From the NCBI RefSeq assembly GCF_004123845.1, contig NZ_NBDP01000023.1, forward strand, positions 124,001-188,000: DNA of 64,000 nt, given 5' to 3'. Below, in pieces: positions 8,996-19,719 of this stretch (within the stretch, counting starts at the first letter, position 1; every line of letters begins with the position of its first letter). The notes beneath the pieces were generated by a model. The model was not told the origin of the DNA, searched no databases, and saw only the letters and a program-made list of their open reading frames with translations. This DNA comes from Allobosea sp. Tri-44 (lineage in GTDB: Bacteria > Pseudomonadota > Alphaproteobacteria > Rhizobiales > Beijerinckiaceae). Both the position numbers and the translations under genes were made by a program.

Positions 8996-9444
8996 TCAGC
9001 GCACGAGAAGATGTGTACGGCGTGGGCCGCTGGCATCCGGCTGGAAACCCATCGCCTCCCAGAAGGCGCTGGCGCCGGCATCGGCGGTGTGGAGCGACAG
9101 GCGCGACGCCAGCGCGAAGCCCTGCTGGACCAGGGCGCTGGCGAGCGCCCTGCCGGCGCCTCCGCGCCGGGAGGCCGGTCGCACATAGACGTGGCGGATA
9201 CGGAGCAGATCGGGAACCGGATCATAGGGGTCTGGCGTCACGGCTCCGACCGCTGCCAGAATGCCGTCGCGGTAGAGCGCGAAAAGCGCGTTGCGGTCGT
9301 CTCCAACCAGATAGCGGCCGGCATCCCATTCTTCGAGGATACCTTCGACGAAGCGGTAGCCCTCGGCCGCCGCTTCGGCCTGCAAGGCGGGCAGATCGTT
9401 CGGCAGGGCTTCGCTCAGCCGGACGATCTGCAGGTTCGCTGGCG

Positions 9445-9448
<4 letters not shown>
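8996..9448 (-). CDS. GNAT family N-acetyltransferase
   Basis: A 150-residue single-domain GNAT fold enzyme. The acetyl-CoA binding segment is seen as [19 protein letters not shown] (Q/R-x-x-G-x-G/A pattern), preceded by the beta4 strand IRHVYV and followed by [19 protein letters not shown]. The start overlaps the cysK stop by 4 bp (ATGA), so it is probably translated with cysK. A role with O-acetylserine or cysteine is possible from context but not shown; the acceptor is unknown. Confidence 0.85.
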
Positions 9449-10419
<971 letters not shown>

Positions 10420-10479
10420 GGCGGCCTCCTTGCTGGTCTGGGCTTGCAAACTGGAATTCAGGCTAGCATCAAATCACAG

Positions 10480-10502
10480 AATCTGTCGAGGAATGACAGA
10501 TT
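10480..10502. promoter_or_regulatory. candidate Rrf2 operator upstream of cysK
   Basis: The perfect inverted repeat AATCTGTC-N7-GACAGATT lies in the AT-richer gap between the rrf2 stop and the cysK start. Its size and symmetry suit a winged-helix dimer of the Rrf2 class. Its position fits an operator overlapping the cysK promoter. Confidence 0.6.
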
Positions 10503-10509
10503 TAACAGC

Positions 10510-10962
10510 TCAAATTGTGAAATCTGTGTCGACCAACGGTTTTCCGGTCGCGGAACGCTCCTCGGCCTGGCGGCACAGGTCGGCGACGCTGACCGCGTCG
10601 AGCCTGGCAAGCCAGGCTTCCATGGCCTGCTGCATCATCGGTTCGACCACAGCGTCGACCAAGGCGGAACGCGGCAGCGGCGGCAGGGTTTCGTCGGCAT
10701 TGGCCTGCATGGCGGCCCGCACGATTTCGCCGGCAGTGATGCGGCGGCGTTCCCGGGCGAGCTCGTAGCCGCCGCGCGGCCCACGCACGCCCTTGAGGAT
10801 GCCGACCCTGACCAGTGCCTGCAGCACTGTTTCGAGATGGCGCGGCGGCAATTCGTGGCGAGCCGCCAGCGCCTTGGCCGCGACGGGGGTGGGGCGGGCG
10901 TGCAGGGCGATGTCGATCACCGCAGTGACGGCGAGCAGGCTGCGGCGCGAGAGCTGGATCAT
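10510..10962 (-). CDS. Rrf2 family transcriptional regulator
   Basis: A 150-residue winged helix-turn-helix regulator. The N-terminus [20 protein letters not shown], the recognition region [20 protein letters not shown] and the wing [19 protein letters not shown] are characteristic. It has a single cysteine (LCRQ), so it lacks the three-cysteine Fe-S site of IscR or NsrR and is closer in design to CymR, the cysteine-metabolism regulator. The start overlaps dut by 4 bp, and cysK follows after 90 bp containing a palindromic operator candidate. Control of cysK is the likely role (inference). Confidence 0.88.
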   Translation of the reverse strand: MIQLSRRSLLAVTAVIDIALHARPTPVAAKALAARHELPPRHLETVLQALVRVGILKGVRGPRGGYELARERRRITAGEIVRAAMQANADETLPPLPRSALVDAVVEPMMQQAMEAWLARLDAVSVADLCRQAEERSATGKPLVDTDFTI

Positions 10963-11444
10963 GCCTTGCCTCCGGCCGCCTGCCGCGGAGCGGTGTCGCT
11001 CACCCCGGTCGAGCCGAAGCCGCCGGCGCCGCGCGCGGTGTCCGTGAGTTCCTCGACCTCGATGATCTCGGCCTGCAGCACGGCCGCGACGACGAACTGG
11101 GCGATGCGGTCGCCGTGCTCGATCGTAAAGACCAACTGGCCGTGATTGATCAGGATGACCCCGACCTCGCCGCGGTAGTCCGCGTCGATCGTGCCGGGGG
11201 TGTTGAGCAGGGTGACGCCATGGCGCAGCGCCAGACCCGAGCGTGGCCTGACCTGGCCTTCGGTGCCCACCGGCAATTCGAGTATGAGCCCGGTCGGGAC
11301 GAGCAGGCGCTCACCCGGCTCCAGCCGCAGCGGTCCCTGAGGCAAAGCGGCGCGCAGATCAAGCCCGGCGGCACCAGCGCTCTCATAGGCCGGCAGTGGC
11401 AGGTCGTGGGCGTGCGCCAGGCGCCTTATGCGGAGCGTCGCCAT
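10959..11444 (-). CDS. dut: dUTP diphosphatase
   Basis: A 161-residue homotrimeric dUTPase that hydrolyses dUTP to dUMP and PPi, preventing uracil incorporation and feeding dTMP synthesis. All five motifs are visible: I AGLDLRA (26-32), II PRSGLA (67-72), [13 protein letters not shown] (84-93) with the catalytic Asp, IV RIAQ (113-116), and V GGFGSTG (141-147). It lies 5 bp after coaBC and overlaps rrf2 by 4 bp; the coaBC-dut pairing is common in proteobacteria. Confidence 0.97.
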   Translation of the reverse strand: MATLRIRRLAHAHDLPLPAYESAGAAGLDLRAALPQGPLRLEPGERLLVPTGLILELPVGTEGQVRPRSGLALRHGVTLLNTPGTIDADYRGEVGVILINHGQLVFTIEHGDRIAQFVVAAVLQAEIIEVEELTDTARGAGGFGSTGVSDTAPRQAAGGKA

Positions 11445-11449
11445 CGCCT

Positions 11450-12718
11450 TCAGCCCTTCGGCTTCAGCAGATCGGCGAAATGCGCGACGAGGCGCGCCGC
11501 CACTTCCGCCTTGGGCAAGGTCGGCCAGGTCTCGACACTGTCGGCGCTGACGAGGTGGACGGTGTTGGCGTCGCCGCCCATCACGCCGGTGCCGCCGACA
11601 TCATTGGCGACGATCAGGTCGCAGCCCTTCCTGGCCAGCTTGGCGCGGGCATAGTCGACGACGTTCTGCGTCTCGGCTGCGAAGCCGACGACCAGGGCCG
11701 GCCGGTCGATCTCGCGCGCTGCGATGGTTGCGAGGATATCCGGATTCTCGACCAGAGCGAGGCTGGGCGGGCCGCTGCCATCCTTCTTCATCTTCTGGCC
11801 GGCGGCGTTGGCGGTGCGCCAGTCGGCGACGGCGGCGGCGAAGATCGCGAGATCGGCTGGCAGCGCCGCCTCGGTCGCCGCCAGCATGTCGCGGGCGCTC
11901 TCGACATGGACCGTGTTGACGCCGGCGGGATCGGCAATGGTCACCGGGCCGGAAATCAGCGTCACCTCCGCACCGGCCGCTGCCGCCGCCGCCGCGATGG
12001 CATGACCCTGCTTGCCGGAGGAGCGGTTGGCGATGTAGCGCACCGGGTCGATCGGCTCATGCGTCGGGCCGGAGGTGACGAGCACGCGCTTGCCCGCCAG
12101 CGGCTTAGGGCCGGACGGCGCGCCGCCGGGCAAACGGCCGAGGAAGCCGATCGAGGGCGGATGCCGGGTTTCGCCGGCGAGCGCCAATTCGATCGCCGCC
12201 AGGAGTTCGTGCGGCTCAGCCATGCGGCCGGGCCCGCTCTCGCCGCGCTCGGCCATGGCGCCGGAGTTCGGCCCGACCACGAGGACGCCGTCCTTCTGCA
12301 AGGTCGCCATGTTGCGCCGCGTCGCCGGGTGCTCCCACATCCGCGGATTCATCGCCGGGGCGACCAGAATGCGCTTATCGGTGGCGAGGAGCGCTGTGGA
12401 GGCTAGATCGTCGGCATGGCCGTTCGCCATCTTGGCGAGCAGGTCGGCGGTTGCGGGCGCGACGACCAGCAGGTCGGTCGAGCGCGACAGGGCGATATGG
12501 CCAATATCGGCCTCGTCGGTCAGAGAGAACAGGTCGGTGAAGCATTTCTCGCCGGCGAGCGAGGAGACCGCGAGCGGCGTGACGAATTGCTCGCCGGCCC
12601 TGGTCAGGATGCAGCGGCAGGCGATGCCGTGATCCTTCAGGCGCCGGATCAGCTCCAGGCACTTATAGGCGGCGATGCCGCCGCCGATGATCAGCAGGAT
12701 GGAGCGGGAGGCGGGCAA
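11450..12718 (-). CDS. coaBC: bifunctional phosphopantothenoylcysteine decarboxylase/phosphopantothenate-cysteine ligase
   Basis: A 422-residue fusion carrying two steps of coenzyme A synthesis. The N-terminal flavoprotein decarboxylase (about 1-185) shows [16 protein letters not shown], the [18 protein letters not shown] segment, the [11 protein letters not shown] motif and the substrate-recognition clamp region [10 protein letters not shown]. The C-terminal ligase (about 205-420) begins [26 protein letters not shown] and includes AAVADWR and VGFAAET. It heads the coaBC-dut-rrf2-cysK-GNAT run. The 256-bp upstream gap contains an intergenic palindrome at 12795-12840. Confidence 0.97.
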   Translation of the reverse strand: MPASRSILLIIGGGIAAYKCLELIRRLKDHGIACRCILTRAGEQFVTPLAVSSLAGEKCFTDLFSLTDEADIGHIALSRSTDLLVVAPATADLLAKMANGHADDLASTALLATDKRILVAPAMNPRMWEHPATRRNMATLQKDGVLVVGPNSGAMAERGESGPGRMAEPHELLAAIELALAGETRHPPSIGFLGRLPGGAPSGPKPLAGKRVLVTSGPTHEPIDPVRYIANRSSGKQGHAIAAAAAAAGAEVTLISGPVTIADPAGVNTVHVESARDMLAATEAALPADLAIFAAAVADWRTANAAGQKMKKDGSGPPSLALVENPDILATIAAREIDRPALVVGFAAETQNVVDYARAKLARKGCDLIVANDVGGTGVMGGDANTVHLVSADSVETWPTLPKAEVAARLVAHFADLLKPKG

Positions 12719-12794
12719 GGGCTTGGCTCCGGAAGGCGGGACGCGCAGTTTGGTAGCACCGGCCGGGCGGGGCTGTCATGTGCCGGCCTTAGAG

Positions 12795-12840
12795 CCGGAT
12801 CAGATCAGGTTGAATCCACCTGATCTGTGAATCCGTCGCT
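12795..12840. repeat. palindromic intergenic repeat, family B copy 1
   Basis: Perfect arms CAGATCAGGT (12801-12810) and ACCTGATCTG (12818-12827) lie around TGAATCC, followed by TGAATCCGTCGCT. The same sequence plan recurs at 37668-37706. It lies in the shared upstream region of coaBC and scoA. Confidence 0.75.
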
Positions 12841-12974
12841 AAACCTAAAGATCTCTGGAGCCTCTCAGCCGTGCATCGTCGCACGAGGGGCGCGTCAGCG
12901 GCGCATGTTGCAACCGCACCATGCGCTCGGCTAGTTGTTTTCAAGCCTCCCCACCCAGCGACGAAGGCATCCCG

Positions 12975-13682
12975 ATGAAGAAGGTTTATCCCGACGCCAA
13001 GGCGGCACTCGCCGGCGCCGTCAAGGACGGCATGACCATCATGGCCGGCGGTTTCGGCCTCTGCGGCATTCCCGATACGCTGATCGAGGCGATCCGCGAA
13101 TCCGGCGCCAGGAACCTGACCTTCATTTCCAACAATGCCGGTGTCGACGGCGCCGGCCTCGGCATCCTGCTCGAAACCCGCCAGATCAAGAAGATGATCT
13201 CGTCCTATGTCGGCGAGAACAAGCTCTTCGCCGAGCAGTATCTCTCCGGCCAGCTCGAGCTCGAATTCAACCCCCAGGGCACCCTCGCCGAGCGTATCCG
13301 CGCCGGCGGCGCCGGCATCCCAGCCTTCTTCACCAAGACCGGCGTCGGTACCCTGATCGCCGAGGGCAAGGAGGAGCGCGAATTCGACGGCGAGCGCTAT
13401 ATCATGGAGCGCGGCCTCTTCGCCGACATCTCGATCGTCCATGCCTGGAAGGGCGATACAGAGGGCAACCTCGTCTACCGGAAGACGGCGCGCAACTTCA
13501 ATCCGATGATGGCTTCAGCCTCGCGCCTCACCGTGGCGCAGGTCGAGCATCTCGTCCCCGCCGGCGAGATCGATCCCGACCAGATCCATACCCCCGGCAT
13601 CTTCGTGAAGCGCATCGTGCACGTCGCCAATCCGGCAAAGCGCATCGAGCAGCGCACCGTGCGCAAGCGCGAAACGGCTTGA
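12975..13682 (+). CDS. scoA: 3-oxoacid CoA-transferase subunit A
   Basis: A 235-residue alpha subunit of a succinyl-CoA:3-ketoacid CoA transferase-type enzyme, which activates acetoacetate or related 3-oxoacids with CoA from succinyl-CoA. The CoA-binding glycine loop GGFGLCGIP (25-33) and the SNNAGVDGAGLGILL and NPQGTLAERIRAGGAGIPAF segments are diagnostic. The ATG at 12975 gives the usual MKKVYPDA start with AAGG upstream. scoB follows after 15 bp. Confidence 0.95.
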   Translation: MKKVYPDAKAALAGAVKDGMTIMAGGFGLCGIPDTLIEAIRESGARNLTFISNNAGVDGAGLGILLETRQIKKMISSYVGENKLFAEQYLSGQLELEFNPQGTLAERIRAGGAGIPAFFTKTGVGTLIAEGKEEREFDGERYIMERGLFADISIVHAWKGDTEGNLVYRKTARNFNPMMASASRLTVAQVEHLVPAGEIDPDQIHTPGIFVKRIVHVANPAKRIEQRTVRKRETA

Positions 13683-13697
13683 GAGGAGATCACGCAC

Positions 13698-14351
13698 ATG
13701 GCCTGGACCCGTGAACAGATCGCCGCTCGCGCCGCCAAGGAGCTGAAGGACGGTTTCTACGTCAATCTTGGCATCGGCATCCCGACGCTCGTCTCGAACT
13801 ACATCCCCGACGGCATGAGCGTTCAGCTCCAGTCGGAGAACGGCATGCTCGGCATGGGCCCCTTTCCCTATGAGGGCGAGGAGGATCCCGACCTGATCAA
13901 TGCCGGCAAACAGACCATCACCGAATTGCCGACGACGAGCTATTTCTCGTCCTCGGACTCGTTCGGCATGATCCGTGGCGGCCATATCGACCTCTCCATC
14001 CTTGGGGCCATGCAGGTTGCCGAGAACGGTGACCTCGCCAACTGGATGATCCCCGGCAAGATGGTGAAGGGCATGGGCGGCGCCATGGACCTCGTCGCCG
14101 GCGTCAAGAAGGTCGTCGTGGTGATGGAGCACGTCGCCAGGAACAAGGACGGCTCGGAATCGCCGAAGCTGCTCAAGGCCTGCGACCTGCCGCTGACCGG
14201 CGCCGGCGTCGTCGACATGGTGATCACCGATCTCGGCGTCTTCACGATTGACGAAAACGGCGGCGGCATGACCCTGATCGAGCTCGCCGAAGGCGTGACG
14301 CTCGACGAAATCAAGGCCAAGACCGAGGCACCGTTCAAGGTGGCGCTCTGA
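13698..14351 (+). CDS. scoB: 3-oxoacid CoA-transferase subunit B
   Basis: A 217-residue beta subunit partner of scoA. The catalytic glutamate, which forms the glutamyl-CoA thioester, is Glu47 in QSENGMLG. The glycine loop [10 protein letters not shown] and the [20 protein letters not shown] segment are present. GAGGAG lies 11 nt upstream of the ATG. The last 17 bp overlap the 3' end of the convergent lysR gene. The pair probably serves ketone-body or polyhydroxybutyrate breakdown (inference from family). Confidence 0.95.
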   Translation: MAWTREQIAARAAKELKDGFYVNLGIGIPTLVSNYIPDGMSVQLQSENGMLGMGPFPYEGEEDPDLINAGKQTITELPTTSYFSSSDSFGMIRGGHIDLSILGAMQVAENGDLANWMIPGKMVKGMGGAMDLVAGVKKVVVVMEHVARNKDGSESPKLLKACDLPLTGAGVVDMVITDLGVFTIDENGGGMTLIELAEGVTLDEIKAKTEAPFKVAL

Positions 14352-15261
14352 CATCCTCGTTACAAAGCTGCGTCAGCGCCTCCGCGAAGGCGCGTGCGGC
14401 CGGGCCCATCGCCTCGTCGAGGCGGTGGGCGAGATAGGCCTCGGCCGGCAGTTGGGCGTTCCGCCCGAGCGCCCTGGTCGCGACCCTGACCAGCCTGCCC
14501 TCAGTGAGATCGCGCTCGATCAGCCAATGCGGCAGCCGGCCCCAGCCGAGCCCGGCCAGGATCATCGCATGCTTGGTATCCTGCCCGGTGACGCGGCAGG
14601 TCTGCGGCGAGAGCACGTTGAAATCCTGCGCGCCCGAGATCGGCGTCGGGTCGATCTGCACGATCTGGAGATGCCCGGCGAGTTCGGATCGGGTCAGCGG
14701 CCGTTCTTCGCCGGCCCGGGCGAGCGGGTGCGTCGCCGCGACGACCGCGATCGCCTCGATGCTCGTCAGGGCCTCGATCGCGATGCGCGGATCACGGAAA
14801 TTCTCGCCGACTGTGATCGCCAGCGCGCTGCGCCGCTCCAATAGCGCTGCGATAGGTCCGCCGAGTGGCTCGATGGCGAGCCGGATCGAGACCGATGGAT
14901 AGCGCTCGCGCAGGTCGGCGAGCGCCGCGCCGATCAGCGGAGACGGGAACAAGACGTCGATCGTCAGCGAGAGCTCGATCTCGACACCCTTGCTGAGGCC
15001 ATGTGCGCGGGCCTTCAGCGCGCCGACACGCAGCAGGACCTCCCTGATGTCGTTGAGCAGCGCCCGTCCTTCTGCCGTCAGGGCGGGGCGATGGCCGGAG
15101 CGGTCGAACAGCGAGATGCCGAGCTGGCCCTCGAGATTGGCGATGGCGTGGCTCACCGCCGATTGCGCCCGCGACAGGCGCGTCGCCGCCGAACGGAAGC
15201 TGCCGGCTTCGGCCACGGTGGCGAAGACGCGCATCTGGTCGAGCGTAAGAGCATCCAGCAT
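14335..15261 (-). CDS. LysR family transcriptional regulator
   Basis: A 308-residue LysR-type regulator. The helix-turn-helix lies within residues 5-64 ([38 protein letters not shown]); the effector-binding domain covers about 90-300. It is divergent from the MFS gene across a 145-bp gap, the classical arrangement for a LysR regulator controlling its neighbour. A T-N11-A sequence (15264-15276) lies very close to its own start. The effector is unknown. Confidence 0.92.
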   Translation of the reverse strand: MLDALTLDQMRVFATVAEAGSFRSAATRLSRAQSAVSHAIANLEGQLGISLFDRSGHRPALTAEGRALLNDIREVLLRVGALKARAHGLSKGVEIELSLTIDVLFPSPLIGAALADLRERYPSVSIRLAIEPLGGPIAALLERRSALAITVGENFRDPRIAIEALTSIEAIAVVAATHPLARAGEERPLTRSELAGHLQIVQIDPTPISGAQDFNVLSPQTCRVTGQDTKHAMILAGLGWGRLPHWLIERDLTEGRLVRVATRALGRNAQLPAEAYLAHRLDEAMGPAARAFAEALTQLCNEDVRAPP

Positions 15262-15362
15262 GATCGATTGCCTTGATCGAGTTGATGCGAATTATCCCAC
15301 TTTCTGAGATCGACAGGAAACCACATCTCGGAGCGGTGCCAGCATTTGGCCGAGGAGTGGCC

Positions 15363-15410
15363 ATGACCGACTGCAAAGTCCCGACCATCATTGCGAGGCC
15401 TTGTTCATGA
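15363..15410 (+). CDS. possible 15-codon leader ORF of the MFS gene
   Basis: ATG at 15363 opens a 15-residue frame (MTDCKVPTIIARPCS) whose TGA stop overlaps the MFS start codon (ATGA). A GAGGAG lies 6 nt upstream of this ATG, a better ribosome site than anything directly before the MFS start. It may couple translation to the transporter. The peptide itself is not recognised and the call rests on context only. Confidence 0.35.
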   Translation: MTDCKVPTIIARPCS

Positions 15411-16603
15411 CGACGATCACGGTGGCACCTGCCGCCAAGACGGATTGGCTCGCCGTCTCCGTCGTCGTCGCCGGCGGCATCGTCGCGGCGCTGCAGGTCG
15501 GCAAGGCAGCGATCGCGATGCCGCTGGTCCAGGCCGAGTTCGGGCTCGACCTTGGCACGCTCGGCTGGCTGGCCTCGATCTTCGCCGTGCTCGGTATGAT
15601 CGGCGGCATCCCGGTCGGCACGCTCGCCATCGGCCTTGGGGCGCGGCGCGTGCTCCTCTTCGGCCTGCTCGCGGTTGCGGTCGGTGCCTTCCTGGGTGCG
15701 GCGGCACCGCGCTTTCCGATGCTGCTGGCCTCCCGGGTTCTCGAAGGCTTCGGCTTCCTGCTGATCACCATCGCGGGGCCGGCCATTTTGCAGCGCGTCG
15801 CCAGCCCCGCGCAGCGCGACATCGCCATGGCGCTGTGGAGTTGCTTCATGCCGACCGGCATCGCGCTCGCCATGCTCGCCGGGCTCTGGCTCACCGACTG
15901 GCGCATGATCTGGCAGGTCACCGGCGCCCTTGCCGTCGTCGCGATCGCGCTCACCATGCTCGCCGTGCCGCAAGTCGATGGTGGTGGGCGCACCTCCCTG
16001 GCGGCCCTGGCAGGCGATGCCGGCGCAGTGCTGAGCGCGCGCGGCCCGCTGCTGCTCGCGCTCAGCTTTGCGCTTTACGCGCTGATGTTCTTTGCCCTGT
16101 TCAGCTTCCTGCCGGTGCTGCTGATGCAGCGCATGCAGGTCTCGCTCGCGACTGCTGGCGTGCTCAGCGCGCTCGCCAGCGCCGTCAACATCATCGGCAA
16201 CCTCGCCGCCGGAATGTTGCTGGCGCGCGGCGTCTCGCGCATCGGCCTGATCGTCTTCGCCAGCCTGGTGATGGGACTTTCCGCGCTCGGGATCTTCCTC
16301 GGCCTCTTGGCGGATACCGCGACTTTCCTGCTCTGCGTGCTGTTCTCGATGGTCGGCGGCATCATCCCTGCGACATTGCTCTCTTCCGCGCCCGTGCTGG
16401 CGCCATCGGCGGCGCTGACCCCAGTCGTCATCGGCCTGCTGATGCAGGGCAGCAACCTCGGCCAGGTCGTCGGCCCCGTTGCGGTCGGCGGCGTCATCGA
16501 GGCGCTGGGCTGGCCTTCGGCGGCCGGGCTGGTCGGTGGCGCTGCGGTGCTTGCCATCCTGACGGCATTCGGCCTGCGCGGCGCACTCAGCCGGGCAAGC
16601 TAG
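15407..16603 (+). CDS. MFS transporter (CynX/NimT-like)
   Basis: A 398-residue inner-membrane protein with about 12 hydrophobic helices. The loop between helices 2 and 3 carries a variant of the MFS signature (GTLAIGLGARRVLLFG) and helix 4 has ASRVLEGFGFLL. It resembles the CynX/NimT group of proteobacterial MFS carriers, whose substrates vary (cyanate, nitroimidazole, others). The ATG at 15407 is used; a TTG six bases earlier is possible. It is divergent from a LysR regulator that probably controls it, and its stop codon overlaps that of bluB. Confidence 0.85.
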   Translation: MTTITVAPAAKTDWLAVSVVVAGGIVAALQVGKAAIAMPLVQAEFGLDLGTLGWLASIFAVLGMIGGIPVGTLAIGLGARRVLLFGLLAVAVGAFLGAAAPRFPMLLASRVLEGFGFLLITIAGPAILQRVASPAQRDIAMALWSCFMPTGIALAMLAGLWLTDWRMIWQVTGALAVVAIALTMLAVPQVDGGGRTSLAALAGDAGAVLSARGPLLLALSFALYALMFFALFSFLPVLLMQRMQVSLATAGVLSALASAVNIIGNLAAGMLLARGVSRIGLIVFASLVMGLSALGIFLGLLADTATFLLCVLFSMVGGIIPATLLSSAPVLAPSAALTPVVIGLLMQGSNLGQVVGPVAVGGVIEALGWPSAAGLVGGAAVLAILTAFGLRGALSRAS

Positions 16604-17232
16604 CCGCGCTCGGCGAGCCGCGGATCGCTCTCCCAGCCGGCGCGGACGAGCTCTGGCACCTCGTGCTCCTCGTTGGGATAGCCGAGACAGAGATAGCCGA
16701 TCAGCTTCCACTCCGGCGGCGCGCCGACAATCTTGGCGATCTCGGCGGGATCGAGGATCGAGACCCAGCCGAGACCGAGCCCATGGGCGCGGGCGGCGAG
16801 CCAGAACTGCGTGATCGCCGCCACGACCGAATAGTCGAGCATCTCCGGCATGGTCCGCCGGCCGAGGCCGTGGCCCTGCGCCGTGCCATGGTCGCAGAAC
16901 ACCGCGAACTGCACCGGCGCTTCGCGCAGGCCTTCGAGCTTGAGGCGGGCATAAAGCGCGGCGCGTTCGCCCTCGTACTCGGCCAACGCGTCCGCATTGC
17001 AGCGCGAAAAGCTCGCCTGCACGGCGGCGCGCTGCTCGGGATCGTCCACGCGCAGCCAGCGCCAGGGCTGCGAATGGCCGACTGAAGGCGCGAGTTGCAT
17101 CAGATCGAGCAGCTTCGCCAGCAGTTCTTCTGGCACCGGCTCGCGCTGGAAGCGCCTGATATCGCGGCGCCAGGCGATGAGCTCGCCGAGCTTGTCGCGG
17201 AAGCCGTCATCGAAGACGGGCGGCGCGCTCAC
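16600..17232 (-). CDS. bluB: 5,6-dimethylbenzimidazole synthase
   Basis: A 210-residue member of the nitroreductase fold that fragments FMNH2 with O2 to make DMB, the lower ligand of cobalamin. Features include the RRDIRRF start of the fold, the PSVGHSQPWRWLRV segment, the MPEMLDYSVVAAI helix and the C-terminal GYLCLGYP. It is the last gene of the minus-strand cobL-cobE-cobM-cobB-bluB series, overlapping the cobB stop by 4 bp. Co-location with cob genes supports DMB synthesis rather than nitroreduction. Confidence 0.94.
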   Translation of the reverse strand: MSAPPVFDDGFRDKLGELIAWRRDIRRFQREPVPEELLAKLLDLMQLAPSVGHSQPWRWLRVDDPEQRAAVQASFSRCNADALAEYEGERAALYARLKLEGLREAPVQFAVFCDHGTAQGHGLGRRTMPEMLDYSVVAAITQFWLAARAHGLGLGWVSILDPAEIAKIVGAPPEWKLIGYLCLGYPNEEHEVPELVRAGWESDPRLAERG

Positions 17233-18554
17233 GCGCCCTCCCGCACCGCGATCGCGTGGAAGAACGAGCCCGAGACGAGGCCGCGACGGCTGCCGGCGGG
17301 CGCGGGGGCCGAGCCATGCGGATCCGCGACCATGGCGAAGGGCGGATCCTCGCCTTGCGAGATCACGGTCGCGTAGTGGAATTCGTGCCCGCTCAGGCGG
17401 CTGCCCGCAGGGCCGAGCGGTCCGTCGGCAGCGAGCACCGCATTGCGATAGCCGAGGTTCATCTTGCGCTTGGCGAAGCTGGTCTCGACCGAGAGCAGCC
17501 CGGCCATGGCATGGCTGATGCCGTCGGCGTCAGTGAGAGCGTTCCCGAGCACCATATAGCCGCCGCACTCGCCATGGACCGCGCGGGTTCGGGCGAAATC
17601 ACGCAGCCCATCGAGAAAGCGCGAGGCACCAGCGAGCCGGCCGGCATGCAGCTCGGGATAGCCGCCCGGCAGCCAGCAGGCATCGCAGGCTTCAGGCGGC
17701 GGCTCGTCGGTGAGGGGCGAGAACGGCACGAGCTCGGTCCCCAGCGCCCGCCAGCCCGCCTCGACATGCGGGTAGACGAAGCTGAACGCGGCATCGCGGG
17801 CGATGGCGAGTCGCTTTCCCGGCGCCGGTAGCGGGATCGTCCGGTCTGTGGAAATCGGCAAAGCGGTCACGCCGGCGGCGGCGACCACGGCGTCGAGGTC
17901 GATCGCGGCCGCGACCGCGTCGGCAAGCGCGTCGAGGCGCTGGCGCAGATCCTCGGTCTCGCCGGCCTGGACCAGGCCGAGATGGCGTTCGGGCAGGATC
18001 AGGCTCGCCTCGCGCGGCAGCGCGCCGAACACGGGCAGCCCGATCTTCTCCATGCCCGCCGCGGCGAGGCGACGATGGCGCTCGCTCGCGACCTTGTTGA
18101 GGATCACGCCGGCGACGCGGATGCGCTTGTCGTAGATCATGCAGCCGAGCGCCACGGCTCCCGCCGATTGCGCCTGGCCGGAGACGTCGACGACCAGCAC
18201 GATCGGCCAGCCGAGCAGCGCCGCGATGTCGGCGCCGGTACCGGTATGCCCGTCGGGGCCCGGTACGCCGTCGAACAGCCCCATCGAGCCCTCGGCGATG
18301 ACGATATCCGCGTCGTTCGCTGCCATGCTGGCGATCTGGCCGAGCAGCGCGTCCGGCATCGCATAGCTGTCGAGATTGGCGCTGGGCGCGCCCGTCGCGG
18401 CGGCATGGAAGGCCGGGTCGATATAATCCGGCCCGCATTTCAGCCCACGCACCTCGAGGCCGCGCTGGGACAGTGCCCGCTGCAGGCCGAGTGTGATCGT
18501 GGTCTTGCCCGAGCCGGAACGCGGCGCGGCAATGAGCAGGCCCTTGGCCGTCAT
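17229..18554 (-). CDS. cobB: hydrogenobyrinic acid a,c-diamide synthase
   Basis: A 441-residue ATP- and glutamine-dependent amidase adding amides at positions a and c of hydrogenobyrinic acid. The N-terminal ATPase domain has the P-loop PRSGSGKTT (11-19). The C-terminal glutaminase-like domain has GGYPE (297-301) and the nucleophile Cys330 in HGECGGYM. The ATG at 18554 overlaps the cobM stop (ATGA) and gives a family-like start [11 protein letters not shown]; a longer in-frame reading would run antisense-like into cobM. Confidence 0.96.
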   Translation of the reverse strand: MTAKGLLIAAPRSGSGKTTITLGLQRALSQRGLEVRGLKCGPDYIDPAFHAAATGAPSANLDSYAMPDALLGQIASMAANDADIVIAEGSMGLFDGVPGPDGHTGTGADIAALLGWPIVLVVDVSGQAQSAGAVALGCMIYDKRIRVAGVILNKVASERHRRLAAAGMEKIGLPVFGALPREASLILPERHLGLVQAGETEDLRQRLDALADAVAAAIDLDAVVAAAGVTALPISTDRTIPLPAPGKRLAIARDAAFSFVYPHVEAGWRALGTELVPFSPLTDEPPPEACDACWLPGGYPELHAGRLAGASRFLDGLRDFARTRAVHGECGGYMVLGNALTDADGISHAMAGLLSVETSFAKRKMNLGYRNAVLAADGPLGPAGSRLSGHEFHYATVISQGEDPPFAMVADPHGSAPAPAGSRRGLVSGSFFHAIAVREGA

Positions 18555-19318
18555 TCCTGGCCTCCGCGCGGCCGGAAGCGGCGGTCGTAGCCGGTGGAGT
18601 ACAGTGCGCTTTCGGAAAAATCCTCGGCCGCCAGCGCCGGGCCGATCAGGATCAGCGCGGTGCGCTCGAGTTCCGCCACCCTGACCTGACCGGCGATATC
18701 GGCAAGCCGCCCGCGCAGGATTCGTTCTTCCGGCCAGGAGGCGCGGAAGACGATCGCGACCGGACAATCGGCACCGTAAAAGGGCGTGAGTTCGGCAACG
18801 ACCTGCTCGATCACATGGATCGAGAGATGGACTGCCAGCGTCGCGCCGGAGGCTGCGAAAGTCGCCAGTTTCTCCTTCTCCGGCATGGCCGAGGCGCGGC
18901 CGGAGGTGCGCGTAAGGACGAGCGACTGGGCGACGCCGGGCAAGGTCAATTCGCATTTGAGCGCGGCCGCCGCGGCAGCGAAGGCGGGGACGCCGGGTGT
19001 GATCTCATAGGGGGTGCCGAGCTGGTCCAGCCGGCGCATCTGCTCGCCCGTCGCGCTCCAGATCGAGATGTCGCCGGAGTGCAGCCGGGCGACGTCCTTG
19101 CCGTCCGCGTGAGCGCTCTGGATCTCGGCGATGATCGCGTCTAGGTCGAGCGGGGCGGTGTCGACGATACGCGCCCCCGGCGGGCACCAGCCGAGCATCG
19201 CCTTGGGGATCAGCGAGCCCGCATAGAGACAGACCGGGCAGGCGCCAATCAATTCGCGCCCGCGCAGGGTGATGAGATCGACCGCACCGGGGCCGGCGCC
19301 GATGAAATGGACGGTCAC
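18551..19318 (-). CDS. cobM: precorrin-4 C11-methyltransferase
   Basis: A 255-residue SAM-dependent methyltransferase of the tetrapyrrole methylase family, methylating C11 of precorrin-4. The N-terminal [18 protein letters not shown] contains the family glycine loop, and [15 protein letters not shown] and [13 protein letters not shown] are the next signature blocks. It overlaps cobE upstream and cobB downstream by 4 bp each, so it is probably translationally coupled. Confidence 0.96.
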   Translation of the reverse strand: MTVHFIGAGPGAVDLITLRGRELIGACPVCLYAGSLIPKAMLGWCPPGARIVDTAPLDLDAIIAEIQSAHADGKDVARLHSGDISIWSATGEQMRRLDQLGTPYEITPGVPAFAAAAAALKCELTLPGVAQSLVLTRTSGRASAMPEKEKLATFAASGATLAVHLSIHVIEQVVAELTPFYGADCPVAIVFRASWPEERILRGRLADIAGQVRVAELERTALILIGPALAAEDFSESALYSTGYDRRFRPRGGQE

Positions 19319-19719
19319 GCGGCGCTCCTGGCGAGAGCACAGGTGACGCGCGCCGTGGCGATCCGCGGCTGGATCAGGGTCGCGCCCGGCCCGGCCGCGG
19401 CGAGTGCCGCCGCCTCGGCGACCGAGCCGACGCCGTAGAGCCCGGAAATTCTCGTCGAGCGGGTGGCGCAGGCAGCCTCGAAGCCGGCGAGCGCTTCGTC
19501 AGGGATGGCGACGACGGTGAGATCATGCGCCTGCGCGACGGCGGTCAGCCCCGGCTCGTCCCGGCGCGAGGCCAACGTCGCGAGGCGGTTGATCGCTTCC
19601 GCCGGCAGGTTGGCGGCAGCGAGTGTTTGCGTCAGGCAAGTCTCGATGTCGGCTTCCGAAGTCCCCGGGCGCAGGCCGATGCCGGCGGTGATGCCGCTCA
19701 CGGCTTCACCACCCGCCAT
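19315..19719 (-). CDS. cobE: cobalamin biosynthesis protein CobE (CbiG C-terminal-like)
   Basis: A 134-residue protein matching CobE, equivalent to the C-terminal domain of CbiG. Recognisable blocks are [34 protein letters not shown] and [20 protein letters not shown]. In P. denitrificans CobE is needed for the pathway, though its exact role is debated. Two starts are possible: ATG at 19719 (used) and GTG at 19701, which overlaps the cobL stop by exactly 4 bp (GTGA) and matches the junction pattern of the neighbours. Confidence 0.9.
   Translation of the reverse strand: MAGGEAVSGITAGIGLRPGTSEADIETCLTQTLAAANLPAEAINRLATLASRRDEPGLTAVAQAHDLTVVAIPDEALAGFEAACATRSTRISGLYGVGSVAEAAALAAAGPGATLIQPRIATARVTCALARSAA

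Noticed and set aside
15264..15276. T-N11-A sequence as the LysR operator for the MFS gene
   Set aside because: The match is minimal and only 3 bp from the regulator's own start codon, too weak to list as a site.
14792..16711. Minus-strand open frame of 639 codons overlapping the MFS gene
   Set aside because: Very low-complexity Arg/Gly/Asp/Gln composition typical of a complement reading; the plus strand encodes a coherent 12-helix transporter.
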